Positions 32,319 to 42,883 of a stretch of DNA of 64,000 nucleotides are shown here, piece after piece. The position numbers and the translations under genes are program-made. The stretch's first letter is position 1. Each line of letters opens with the position of its first letter. Source of the DNA: UTCFX2 sp963726375 (GTDB lineage Bacteria; Chloroflexota; Anaerolineae; Anaerolineales; UBA4823); assembly GCA_963726375.1 (NCBI GenBank), contig CAVSCE010000012.1, positions 1-64,000 of the forward strand, in the 5' to 3' direction. The notes under the pieces are model-generated. The model had not been told where the DNA came from. It saw only the letters and a program-made list of their open reading frames with translations, and made no database searches.

Positions 32319-32823
32319 TCAGGCCGCGAGGCTCGCGAGGCAGAGCGGCTTGAGCTGCTGGACAGGCTGAGGCGGAGTCCATGCAGTGGAAACCGATGAG
32401 GCAAATCGTCAGCATTATGAAGTCCCGCCGAGTTTTTTCATATAATATTGGGGACACGGAAAAAGTATAGTTGTTGTTACTGACCGGAAGACGTCCCACT
32501 CGCTCGATGCAGCAGAAGACGCCATGCTCCAGTTAACCTGTGAGCGGGCGCAGCTGGAGGATGGCATGGACATCCTCGATCTAGGCTGCGGGTGGGGTTC
32601 GTTTTGCCCTATGGGCGGCGGAGCATTACCCAAACAGCCGTGTGCTGGCAGTATCCGACTCGCGCACCCAGAAGGAATACATTGACGAGCGATGTCGCCA
32701 GCGGAACATTCGCACAATGGAAACTATCACAGCAGACGTAAGCAATCTGCGCCTCGACCGCCGTATTCGTATCGCGTTGTCTCCATAGAGATGTTCGAAC
32801 ACATGAAAAATTATGAGCGACTG
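32319..32823 (+). pseudogene. fragment of a cyclopropane-fatty-acid-synthase-like methyltransferase
   Basis: Conceptual reading across several frame shifts gives REAERLELLDRLRRSP, ETDEANRQHYEVPP-FF, LTCERAQLEDGMDILDLGCG, YPNSRVLAVSDSRTQKEYID and SIEMFEHMKNYERL. These are consecutive landmarks of the COG2230 CFA-synthase family, including SAM motif I (DLGCGWGS). The N-terminal 30 or so residues and everything after NYERL (about half the enzyme) are missing. The 3' break falls exactly where hairpin-repeat array B starts, and array A ends just before the 5' break. The gene therefore looks truncated on both sides by repeats and cannot make an active enzyme. Confidence 0.75.
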
Positions 32824-32905
32824 AGGGCAGGCCATCCCTGCGGACGGCAGGCCATCCCTGCGGACGGCAAGCCCTCCCTACAGACGGCAGGCCCTCCAAG
32901 CGTGC
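32824..32905. repeat. hairpin-repeat array B (right of the CFA-synthase fragment)
   Basis: Four consecutive units of the form GCCATCCCTGCGGACGGCA or GCCCTCCCTACAGACGGCA abut the broken methyltransferase reading frame. Confidence 0.7.
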
Positions 32906-32968
32906 TGATGGAGATCTGACCCCGCGCTGGTATAATCCTGGCAGCGGGATACGGGAGGAGGCGGGCAG

Positions 32969-34726
32969 ATGAAGGTCGTCAGGTTGGCGATCGTGGTGGC
33001 TGTGCTGGGGGTGGGGGTATACGCGCCGTCGAGGGGGGATGCGAGGATGGGGGAAGAGGCGGGGGTCAATGAGTTTATAGGGTCAAAATATGTGCCAGAA
33101 TGGGCTGGGTTTACTCCGACCGGCAGCATGAACGTCAGCCGGAGTATTCCGGAAGCGATCTTACTCAACAACGGCCTGGTCCTGGCAGCTGGAGGCGAGT
33201 ACGGCGCGACATGCGTCGCGAGCGCCGAGCTGTACAATCCATCCAGCGGCTCATGGAGCCCAACGGGGAGCATGAACACTGCCCGGTGCGGTCATACGGT
33301 CACGCTGCTGCAGAACGGGATGGTGCTGGCCGCGGGAGGAAGGAATCCGGGGCAGACCGCCAGCGCCGAGCTTTACAATCCGTCAACCGGGGTCTGGAGC
33401 CCGACGGGAAGCATGAGCACCCCCCGGGAGGAACATACTGCGACGCTGCTCGACGACGGGACGGTAGTGGTCGCCGGCGGATCCTACGAGTATGAACCGC
33501 TGGACTCGGCTGAAACCTACAACCCAGCCACCGGGTTGTGGAGCCCGGCTTACGGGATGACGTACGCCAGGTGGTTTCACGAAGCAGTATTGCTGCAAAA
33601 CGGCCATGCTCTCATTATTGGAGGCATGGGAGAGGGCGACGTTTTCCTGGCAAGAAATGAGGAATATTTCCCGCTGCAGCGCAGCTGGTTTTCCGCCGGC
33701 GAAATGAACCACGGCAGAACCAGCCACAGAGCGGCCCTGCTGGAGGACGGGAAGGTGCTGGCGGTGGGAGGCTCTTCCGGAAGCGCGGCGCTGGCGAGCG
33801 CGAGCTGTACAATCCGACGACGCACAGCTGGAGCGAGACCGGGGGCATGAATTCTGCACGATTCCAGCACAGCCTCACGGTTCTGGGGAACGGTCTGGCG
33901 CTGGCGGCCGGCGGGAGCGATGGGAACACCGCGCTCGGCCAGCGCCGAGCTCTACAACCCGGATTTGGGCAGCTGGAGCAACACGGCCAGCATGAACGCC
34001 AGCCGGACGGAGCATTTTGCCACCCGGCTGAACGACACCCAGGTGCTGGTCGGAGGCGGATGGAACGGGACGGCGCTGCCTTACTTCAGCAGCTCCGAGA
34101 TCGGCAGCTTCGTCCCCGCCAACCATCTGACCGGCACACTGATTCTGCCTTCGGGCTGGATCACAAGAGCGCATTCACCGATGCAGTTATCCGGTGACTA
34201 CTTCGGACGCCGCGGTCAAGGACGGCGCGCTCAGCAGCGACGGCAGCGGCTGGGGCGAATGGATTGGCTTTACGCCTGGAGCGTTCAACACCAGGATCTG
34301 GGAGACCGGCTGCGACGGCGATCGACCGCCGGTTAACTCTGCGGCTGCGGGACATGTACGGCAGACGGCGACGTAATCAGCGGGACACGTGGACATGGAC
34401 TCGACCGCACCCACTGCCGGCGTCGATCCGCTGGACGCCCGCAGAACACCTAACTTTCCCTGTCAGCTGGGTGGGGGACGACGCGACGAGCGGGATAAAG
34501 GATTTTGACGTCCAGTACAAGGATGGGGGCGGGGCGTGGACGGATTGGATCATGGGGACGGACCGCGCTGACGGCTGAGTTTACGCGGGGAGGAAGACCA
34601 CACTTATTATTTTCGGGTGAGGGCGAGGGATGAGGCGGGGAATGAAGGAGGGTATTCGGGGGGAATGTTCAGACGACGGTGAATGTGTACAGGTATGAGG
34701 TTTTCTTGCCGATGATAGTTCGTTAA
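32969..34726 (+). CDS. exported Kelch-repeat protein with FnIII-like C-terminus and VFLPMIVR tail (frameshifted)
   Basis: ATG 32969 follows GGGAGGAGG, and a signal peptide (LAIVVAVLGVGVYAPS) opens the protein. About seven Kelch units of roughly 50 residues follow. Each has the form ASAELYNPSSGSWSPTGSMN with HTVTLLQNGMVLAAGG, and together they should form a beta-propeller. Frame shifts occur near 33810, 33940, 34190, 34340 and 34575. Beyond the propeller comes an FnIII/Ig-like part, FPVSWVGDDATSGIKDFDVQ with YYFRVRARDEAGNEGGYSG, and the extreme C-terminus is YRYEVFLPMIVR. It is probably a surface or secreted binding protein of about 585 residues. Confidence 0.8.
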
Positions 34727-34865
34727 TAAATCATAATTTATCGGTAGTTTTGAAAATCGGAAGAGTATTCGTTTTGGAAAATCAGAGTTCGCCTAAAGCT
34801 GATCATGTTGGTAAAGTGGGTCGTTAGACAACCCTCAGCTACATGCAATAGATTAAGCTTCAGAA

Positions 34866-36916
34866 ATGAATAAAGAAATTGAATCAGACAAATTCGAGGT
34901 TTATTCTTGGATAAACTAGTAAATGACGAATAAAGATAGGTTTGGAAGGTAAACATTTGCTAAAGTTATTTTCTTGATCTGATTATGAGCAGAAAAGAGA
35001 CAAGCAGCATTGTTATCAGTGTTAATGGAGAATGGGGAAGTGGCAAAACCACGACCTTAAGTCCATTGAAAGAGAGTTGCAGAAAGATGAACTCTCGTTT
35101 GTGTACGGTAGAAGCCTTGGAGGTTTCCGGAAGAAAATATAATTGCTAAAAGATTTCTTGATTCACTGGCCAAAGCTGTGGATAAATCCATACTAAATAT
35201 AATGAAAGAATTGGTGATTATATCAAAAAAAGCCCCCTTCAGAAATCCGAGCCCTTATGGAGAGATACCAGCACATTATCTGACAAATATGCTCTCCTCT
35301 GTGGATGTGGAGGATATTAAGAAAGGGTAGAATAAGATCTCACTGGGCAGAAAAAACGGGTTGTGATCCTTATTGATGATATAGACAGCTTACAGAGACG
35401 AAATACAAGCTGTTTTAGTGATAAATAAAAGGGAATTTTAACATAATGATTATTCTTCTCTTGATTGACATTTATTCATCATTGAGCGAAAAATTTTCCT
35501 CAATAAAGAAGCAGGAAGACGTTCATTGAGAAAATTGTTCAACTATTATTGGAATTACTAAAATTAATTATGATAAACTTGAGATTATGTTTGGCCGGGT
35601 GAATAGAGCTTTCGTAAAGCAACTATAAAATTGACAGGAGAATATGAATAATAATTTGTAGACATTTATATACAATGTTTCAAACATGAGAAGGGACACC
35701 TCGATTAGCCAATCTCTTTGGAAACAAGCTTTGTTTTATTAAAGCCTACATTAGTGGATGGTAAAAGTAATACCATTGATCATATGCTCATAATCGGTAT
35801 TAGGCTTATTCCAGAGAAATATACTTTTATCAAAATAATCCATACTAGTACTTTTTAATTCACCACATTCCGAATGGTGGGTATATGAAGGAAAATGTGC
35901 GAAAACTTTGGACAAAGAATCAATTGAAAAGATGCTTGAAAAAGATGGAAATAATGATGCGGATTCAATAAAGAAATATACTCAAATATCTGTATTCCAT
36001 TGATCGATACCATGATTAGGTTGAAGTTATAATTTTTCAAGCAAACGGAACGGGATCCTATCAAAGGTCAATGAATGTCGTCTTTATGAATATTTCAACA
36101 AGATTTTTTTCTTATTACATCACTGAATTAGAAGTGTCAGAGCGGAGCATCAATATCCTTCTTGAGTTTGATTCTTAATTTGGATTAAGAGCCATCTAAA
36201 GGGAACAATTTCAAAAAATTGCGTTAATCATTTAGACCAGTTCTTTAAAAACAAGTACGACTTGAAAATATTACTTGAAGAGATGTCTCAAAATTAAGCT
36301 AAATTTGAGTAGTGATGGGAGCGGTTTTCCCAACGAACACCGAAGTCTCTCTTTTGGAGAATATTTTACTCGTGCAAGCATGTTGACTGCTAATCTTTTA
36401 TTACATATGACAGATCAAAATAAGCTGATTAATTTTCGATGTGAAGTGTTTGATGAAGCTATGCCATTACCTATTCTCCGTGAAATACTAGATGGTTAGG
36501 AATGGAGGATCGCATTAGATGAAGTCTCATAACAGAAAAAGATAAGGAAAGGATCGGCGAGGTCATTGAAAAACGGATTCGTATGGAATCACTTAGAAGG
36601 AGAAATCATTGCTCGATCTTTGTCGCGAACATTTACCATATCTCCTTCTGCTATGGGCAAGATGAGATAGGGAGGAGCCGGGTTTCTAAGATCATCCTGA
36701 ACGGATAAAAAAAGACCCAAGGGCTTCAGAGCACTACTTAAATGCAGTCCTGCCATGCTTATGGACAGATGGAGTGACTCGAAGAAGAATGTTTGTAAGG
36801 ATCTGCGGGCAGGTAAAGAACCTCTCGACCCGGATTTTGTGTACCAAGTTTTATTTGGAAATATGGACGGGTTAACTGCAATCATCCTGGCGGATACAGA
36901 CAAGCAATACGAATAA
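34866..36916 (+). pseudogene. KAP-family P-loop NTPase, heavily disrupted
   Basis: Reading through many single-base shifts recovers an almost complete KAP NTPase of about 680 residues. Landmarks in order are MNKEIESDKF; LDKLVNDE-KDRFGR; IVISVNGEWGSGKTT (Walker A, 35027-35053); EENIIAKRFLDSLAKAVDKS; RVVILIDDIDSLQ (Walker B, 35360-35386); EIQAVL; FIEKIVQLLLEL; TPRLANLF; and a C-terminal MLMDRWSDSKKNV with GNMDGLTAIILADTDKQYE. KAP NTPases are often membrane-associated and include phage-defence and plasmid-linked members. The whole gene is AT-rich, unlike everything around it, which points to transfer. Ten or more shifts in 2 kb could mean decay or homopolymer sequencing errors. Confidence 0.75.
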
Positions 36917-36951
36917 GACAATGGCGATACAATTTGCGGAGGATACATAAA

Positions 36952-37090
36952 ATGGCTGTAAATAATAATATCAAAGTTGATGGTTCAGATATTAAGACAA
37001 GCCAGCGCTTCGGGTGGGTAGGCACCCACCCATACACGGCAGGCCCGCCCGCTACGAAATTAATCGGAGTAAACAGACTACCGGATTGAT
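36952..37090 (+). CDS. truncated ORF at the right edge of the AT-rich island
   Basis: GGAGG (36938-36942) precedes ATG 36952. The ORF begins MAVNNNIKVDGSDIKTSQRF in AT-rich codons, then crosses at about 37011 into GC-rich host-like sequence containing a GGGTGGG/CCCACCC hairpin, and stops at 37090. I read it as the 5' end of a second gene of the transferred unit, cut at the junction. The original function is unknown. Confidence 0.4.
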
Positions 37091-37106
37091 CCCAGGAGAT
37101 AAGCTG

Positions 37107-37667
37107 ATGAATCTTACCCCGAAACCCAGGATCGCGTTCTTGCTTCTGCTGCTCCTGCTGTCCGCCGCGCTGGCGTGCATGGGCGGAGGGGCGGCGACTT
37201 CCCAAGCCACCCCAGCCGGCGGACAACTGGCTGCCAGGGATTCCGACCTGCCCGTGAATGAAATCGAAATCACCCGCATCGTTGATGCTACACGCATTAA
37301 GGAGGTCGAGGTGACCCGGATCGTGGACGTGACCCGAGAGGTGGTCGTCACCGTGCCGGCCGAGAAGGTCGTCGTCACCGTGGTGGTCGAGACATTCTTC
37401 GAGGCGATCATCGATGTCACCCCCACCCCTGGCGTGCCCGTGAGCCAGTTCAGCAGCCCCGGGATGTTCCTGGTCGGCAAAGACATCGAGGCCGGCACGT
37501 ATCAGATCCAGGGAGAGTGCTACTGGGCACGGCTTTCGTGCCTGGAAGGCGAGCTGAATTGCATCCTGGCGAACGCGAACATCAGCGGGCAGAGCTACGT
37601 GACGATCCGTGGGGAAGATAAGGCTTTCGAGACCTCGGGCAGCTGCAGCTTTACGAAAACGGAATAA
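37107..37667 (+). CDS. lipoprotein with VTREVVVT repeats and a C-terminal beta domain
   Basis: ATG 37107 lies behind AGGAGA. The 186-residue product has a lipoprotein leader ending LSAALAC, then a short linker and a regular segment, EITRIVDATRIKEVEVTRIV with DVTREVVVTVPAEKVVVTVV, a repeat style common in Chloroflexota lipoproteins. The C-terminal module, GMFLVGKDIEAGTYQIQGEC with CYWARLSCLEGELNCILANA and SYVTIRGEDKAFETSGSCSF, matches a small extracytoplasmic beta domain seen in many bacterial lipoproteins. Its function is not known. Four cysteines could form disulfides outside the cell. Confidence 0.8.
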   Translation: MNLTPKPRIAFLLLLLLLSAALACMGGGAATSQATPAGGQLAARDSDLPVNEIEITRIVDATRIKEVEVTRIVDVTREVVVTVPAEKVVVTVVVETFFEAIIDVTPTPGVPVSQFSSPGMFLVGKDIEAGTYQIQGECYWARLSCLEGELNCILANANISGQSYVTIRGEDKAFETSGSCSFTKTE

Positions 37668-37819
37668 GCACGCAGGGACTGGTCAAGAAGATCTGCGATG
37701 CCCGGCCAGATTTGAGGAAGCCTATATTTCCTGCGCTCCCCTTTTGATTTTATGGCTCGATTGAGTTAAAATGTCAGTAAGCACATTCCTCTTTCCAGAA
37801 CTGAAAGCAGGAGGTTACC

Positions 37820-40162
37820 ATGAACGCCTTTATGTGTATCCTCTTATCGGTTGGCCTTTTCTTGGGCAGCGGATTTTTCACCGGGCAGGTCTCTAGAGTA
37901 TCTGGGCAAGCTCCCGCCTTGATCGAGGCAGCACCTGCGGGTACGGTTCGCCACGTCACCTCCAGCGCCACAGGGACCGGACCGTGCGACCAGTGGGCGA
38001 ACGCCTGTCCCCTGCAGAAAGCCCTGGAACTTGCCCAGGCAGGCGACAATATCTGGGTCGCATCCGGCACCTATAAACCCACCTCCACCACCAACCGGGA
38101 AGCCAGTTTTTCCCTTAAGAACGGCGTGTCCCTTTACGGCGGTTTTCCAGCGGCTGGGGGAGACTGGGCGCAGCGGGACTGGCAGGTGAACCCGACGGTA
38201 CTCAGCGGGGATATCGGGTCGGCATTGCTGGATTCCTACCACGTCGTCAAAGGGATCGATATCATCCAGACAGCGACGCTGGACGGCTTCATCATCCGCG
38301 GGGGACGTGCCGACGGATCTGGCTCAAACGATGTTGAATCGGGCAGGGGCGGGGGACTGTACCTGGATCAGAGCGATGTCACCGTCCGCAATGTGATCTT
38401 CGAGGAAAACTACGCCATAGGAGGCGGCGGGCTGTTCAGCGAAGGCGGGCAGCTGCTGATCACCAGCGTGGCCTTTTCCCAGAATACCGCCTCCTATAAT
38501 GGCGGGGGTATGCACACGTTCGCGGGGACATCCGCCACGCTGACCGAGGTCACCTTCACGGGCAATACGACCCTGGCTGCAAACCCTAATGGTAATGGAG
38601 GGGGGATGGTCAACTACAGCAGTACTTCCAGGCTGGTCAATGTGGCCTTTATCGACAATACGGCTTCGCATTGGGGAGGGGGGATGAGCAACTATTCCGG
38701 CGGCACCGCCGAACTGACCAACGTCAGCTTCTCTGGAAACTCGGCGGCAGGTGATGGCGCTGGAGGATTGGATATTGACCACAGCAACGCCACACTGGTG
38801 AACTCCATCCTGTGGGGAAACACCGGCTTCCCCAATGAGATTTTTAGCGTGGGAGGTACCACGTCGGTAAGTTTCAGCATTATCCAAGGCGGCTGCCCTG
38901 AAAATGTCACCTGCGATCCCCTATCCACGGTTTCTGCAGACCCGCTATTTGAAAATGCAGCCGGCGGCAATCTGCGCCTGCGGACCGGTTCGCCCGCCAT
39001 CGACGCCGGGAAAAGCGACGCACCCGGACTGGCTGGCGTCACCACCGACCTGGACGGCAGCGCGCGGTTCGTGGATTATAAGGCACTGGGTACGCCGGTC
39101 GTTGATATGGGGGCTTATGAAGCGCAAAATTATCTTTATGTGGACTGGGATGCCCCAGGACCCACCCACGATGGAAAATCGTGGAGTACAGCCTACACCA
39201 GCCTGCAGGACGCCCTGGCGCCAGACCTAACCGGGTCTCAAATTTGGGTGGCAGCCGGCACTTATAAACCTACCACCTCAATAAACCGGTCCGCGTCTTT
39301 CCTTCTCCGGAACGAGGTAGTACTCATCGGTGGGTTTGCCGGGACCGAGACTTCCCTCGCGCAGCGCGAACTGGGACAGCATACCACCTACCTGAGCGGA
39401 GAAATCAACACGGCAAACCCTGAGGATAACTCCTACCACGTGGTCAAGGCCAGCGGGGCAGACATATCTGCGGTCCTGGACGGCTTCACCATCCAGGACG
39501 GCTATGCGAACGGGGGTTCGGTAGAGGAGGGTAGGGGCGGGGGAATCTATGTTGAAAACAGCCATCTCACCATCCGCAATGTGATCTTTGAGCGCAATTA
39601 CGCCATGGGCGGAGGAGGGCTGTTCAGCAACGGCGGGCATCAAGAGCTGGTCAACGCGGCCTTTACCGGCAACACAGCCTCCATGAACGGCGGCGGCCTG
39701 CATACTTTCGGCGGCAGCCATGTCACCCTGACCAACGTCTCCCTGGGCAACAACTACGCCGTCACCAGCGGCAGCGCGATCGGGATCTGGGATACCAGCC
39801 AGGTCACACTGGTCAATACGATCGTGTGGGATAATCCTCCTGCGATCCGACCGTCCATTTATCGGGCGTCCTCTGGCACAGCGACGATCAGCTACAGCCT
39901 GGTAGAGGGCGGCTGTCCTGCCTGGGCAAGCTGCGACCATCTTCTCGCTGATAATCCTCTCTTCGTGGATGCCGCCAACGGCAACTTGCGCCAACAGCTC
40001 GGCTCACCCGCCTTCAATGCCGGAACCACGGAAGCCATCCTGGCAACCGGCGTCACCAGCGACCTGGACGGCAACCCCCGGGTCCTGAACGGCAGGGTCG
40101 ACCAGGGTGCGTATGAGGTATTGGGTCCGTACTATTTGTGGCTGCCGTATGTATCGCGATAA
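37820..40162 (+). CDS. choice-of-anchor Q beta-helix surface protein, internally duplicated, C-terminal YLWLPYVSR
   Basis: This is an intact 780-residue protein, with ATG 37820 behind AGGAGG. After a signal peptide come two copies, each about 370 residues, of the same module. Each begins WVASGTYKPTSTTNREASFS or WVAAGTYKPTTSINRSASFL, runs through a right-handed beta-helix with GGGGLFSEGGQ-type turns, and ends SPAIDAGKSDAPGLAGVTTD ... DMGAYE or SDLDGNPR ... DQGAYE. The SPAIDAG/TDLDG/GAYE ending is the signature of choice-of-anchor Q proteins, which carry different C-terminal sorting signals in different phyla. Here the remaining residues are just LGPYYLWLPYVSR. It is probably a surface polysaccharide-binding or lyase-like protein. 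Confidence 0.88.
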   Translation: MNAFMCILLSVGLFLGSGFFTGQVSRVSGQAPALIEAAPAGTVRHVTSSATGTGPCDQWANACPLQKALELAQAGDNIWVASGTYKPTSTTNREASFSLKNGVSLYGGFPAAGGDWAQRDWQVNPTVLSGDIGSALLDSYHVVKGIDIIQTATLDGFIIRGGRADGSGSNDVESGRGGGLYLDQSDVTVRNVIFEENYAIGGGGLFSEGGQLLITSVAFSQNTASYNGGGMHTFAGTSATLTEVTFTGNTTLAANPNGNGGGMVNYSSTSRLVNVAFIDNTASHWGGGMSNYSGGTAELTNVSFSGNSAAGDGAGGLDIDHSNATLVNSILWGNTGFPNEIFSVGGTTSVSFSIIQGGCPENVTCDPLSTVSADPLFENAAGGNLRLRTGSPAIDAGKSDAPGLAGVTTDLDGSARFVDYKALGTPVVDMGAYEAQNYLYVDWDAPGPTHDGKSWSTAYTSLQDALAPDLTGSQIWVAAGTYKPTTSINRSASFLLRNEVVLIGGFAGTETSLAQRELGQHTTYLSGEINTANPEDNSYHVVKASGADISAVLDGFTIQDGYANGGSVEEGRGGGIYVENSHLTIRNVIFERNYAMGGGGLFSNGGHQELVNAAFTGNTASMNGGGLHTFGGSHVTLTNVSLGNNYAVTSGSAIGIWDTSQVTLVNTIVWDNPPAIRPSIYRASSGTATISYSLVEGGCPAWASCDHLLADNPLFVDAANGNLRQQLGSPAFNAGTTEAILATGVTSDLDGNPRVLNGRVDQGAYEVLGPYYLWLPYVSR

Positions 40163-40304
40163 GCAGAGGATTTTCTGCGGTTTGCTATTTTTAAAAATAC
40201 CTTATCCCAGCGTTTATCCGGCTGCCAGAAATCAGCCAGGAAGGAAAAGCGCATTCCGGTCTCCAGAGAATTCATCCAACCAATCAAACTGAGAGGAGCT
40301 GCAT

Positions 40305-42638
40305 ATGACATGGCAAGGTGAGACATTCAAGGGGAAGGTGGGCTTAACTATGACGGAATCGCAACCATCCTGGCGCATGCCGCCGCGCCCAAAGGAAGGT
40401 TCGCCCAACGTACTCTTCATTGTCATGGACGACATCGGTTACGGCCATTTGGGCTGCTACGGCGCTCCCATCGACACGCCAAACATTGACCGCCTGGCTC
40501 ATTCCGGGCTGCGCTACAGCAATTTCCATACCACCGCATTGTGCTCGCCGACACGCTCGTGCCTGCTGACCGGGCGCAACCACCACACCAACGGCCTGGG
40601 CATGATCTCAGAACTTGCCCAGGGCTACCCCGGCTACGACGGCGTGATCTCATCTTCCCGCGGTTTTCTCTCTGAGATCCTGCATGAGAAAGGCTACGCA
40701 AATTTCGCAATCGGCAAGTGGCACCTGGTGCCGGTCGAGGAAGGCACCATGGCCGGCCCGTTCGACCGCTGGCCTCTGGGCCGCGGCTTCGACCGCTTCT
40801 ACGGTTTCCTGGGGGCCGAAACCGACCAGTTCGATCCCGACCTGGTCTATGACAACCATTCCATCGAGCCGGTCAAAACGCCCGGCAAGCAGTATCACCT
40901 GACCGAAGACCTGACCGACAAGGCCATCGGTTTCCTCCGCGACCTGCGCGTGGTGGACGCCAGCAAGCCATTCTTTATGTACTTTTGCCCCGGCGCAAAC
41001 CACGCCCCGCACCAGGTGCCGGAGGATTGGACCGACAAGTACCGCGGCCAGTTCGACGCCGGCTGGGACGCCTACCGCGAGCAGGTCCACCAGCGCCAGC
41101 TCGAGCTGGGCATCCTGCCGCCCGGAACCGAGCTTTCGCCGCGTCCCGACTGGGTCAAGGCATGGGACAGCCTGAACGCAGACGAGAAGCGCCTGTACGC
41201 CCGCCAGATGGAAATCTTCGCTGCCTTTCTGAGCCACACCGACTACCACATCGGGCGGCTGCTGGCCGCGCTGCAGGAGATGGGCGACCTCGACAACACC
41301 CTGATCATGTTCGTTTCCGATAACGGCGCTTCGGGTGAAGGCGGTTTCTTTGGCTCGTTCAACGAAAACCTGTTGTTTAACGGCATTCCCGACACCCTTG
41401 AGTCCAACCTGGCGCACTACGATGAGTGGGGCACTGAAAACACCTACGCTCACTACGCTACTGGCTGGACGATGGCCGGCAACACGCCCTTCAAACGTTG
41501 GAAGCGCAACGTCTTCAACGGTGGCATTGCCGACCCGTTCATTATCAGCTGGCCGAAGGGCATAGCCGCCAACGGCGAGGTGCGTACGCATTTCACCCAT
41601 GCAATCGACCTGATGCCGACCGTGTTGGATGTGCTTGGCATTCGAGCCGCCGCTGATGATGAAGGGCGTGCCGCAAGAGGAGATCGCCGGCGCGAGCCTG
41701 ACCCCAACCTTCGCCGATGCCCACGCAGAAGAAGTGCGCCCGACACAATATTTTGAATGTTACGGCTCGCGCGCAATCTACCACCAGGGCTGGAAAGCTG
41801 TGACTTACCACCCGATACCGGGCATCCCGGCCGATGGTCCGGGTGACCCAACCCTGCCGTTCGTCAAGGATCAGTGGGAGCTGTACAATGTCGCAGAAGA
41901 CTTCAGCGAATGCCGCGACCTGGCTGCCGAATACCCTGATAAGCTGCAGGAGCTGATCGGTCTGTGGTTTACCCAGGCAGGCAAGTATGATGTTTTCCCG
42001 CTGCACTCGGACCAGTTGAAAGGACAGCGGCCGAAACCCTATCCGCCACGCGACCTGTACGTCTACTACCTGGCACCAGCCGGATCGACAACGAAGCCGC
42101 AGTCAACGTGCGCATGCGGCCGTTCAGCGTGGTCGCGCATGCTGAAATCCCCGAAGGTGGGGCGGAGGGCGTGCTGATCTCCCAGGGCGGCCGCTTTGCC
42201 GGTTGGACGCTATTCGTGCAGGACGGCCGGCTGATCTACGAGCACAACTACGTCGGCCTGGAGCGCTACCAGGTCATTTCTGAGATTTCCGTTCCAGCTG
42301 GCAAAGTCACCCTGGGTATGGAATTTGCGATCACCGGGCAGTTTGAGATCGCACCTGAGCTTACCTCCATGGGCATCCAGGGTATTAATGGACAGGTTAC
42401 GCTCTACATCAACGACAAACCGGCTGGATCGGGCCATATCGCCAAGACAGTGCCCTTCGGTTGGTCGTTGAGCGGCGAGGGCCTGTGCTGCGGCTTTGAC
42501 AGCGAAACACCGGTCAGCGAGCTTTACACGTCCCCTTTCCGTTTTAATGGCGAGCTTAAGCGCGTTGTAGTATCCGTCAGCGGCCAGCCTTACGAAAACG
42601 TTGCGATGGAAGTTAAGAAAGCCTTCCTGGCACAATAG
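40305..42638 (+). CDS. cytoplasmic-type arylsulfatase (frameshifted)
   Basis: ATG 40305 follows GAGAGGAG, and there is no signal peptide, unlike the sulfatase at 3056. The type I sulfatase core shows NVLFIVMDDIGYGHLGCYGA, the formylglycine motif ALCSPTRSCLLTGR, FAIGKWHLVP and IMFVSDNGASGEGG. Frame shifts near 41645 and 42085 split it, and the parts read smoothly as IEPPLMMKGVPQEEIAG, FVKDQWELYNVAEDFSECRD, and a C-terminal beta domain with GGRFAGWTLFVQDGRLIYEH. The total is about 778 residues, as expected for the long arylsulfatase group. It is unrelated in detail to the Tat sulfatase, so it is not a recent duplicate. Confidence 0.88.
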
Positions 42639-42883
42639 TTTATTCCTGCTGACAGTCGAGGCAGTGGCGCCGCGCGCGGCGCCACTATTTCAGCAAGCTG
42701 ATGCGATCGAGATTCTGATATGGAATGAGTGTTTTTGACAAGCGAGACAGCGCATCTACATCTACCGCCAGCTATGCAAATTCTTAGGTTCTACATTCGC
42801 CCGCCAGCGCGGTGAAAGAGCCAGTCGGTCAGGCAGCATGGTGATCTGAGCCTATTTTCGAAGCAGGTTGGAAGGAAAATATC
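42639..42883. other. 245-bp intergenic spacer
   Basis: Apart from the palindrome at 42663 nothing is recognisable. Confidence 0.4.
42663..42690. terminator. perfect palindrome after the sulfatase gene
   Basis: AGTGGCGCCG...CGGCGCCACT forms a 10-bp stem with a CGCG loop, followed by ATTT. It lies 24 bases after the stop. Confidence 0.55.
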
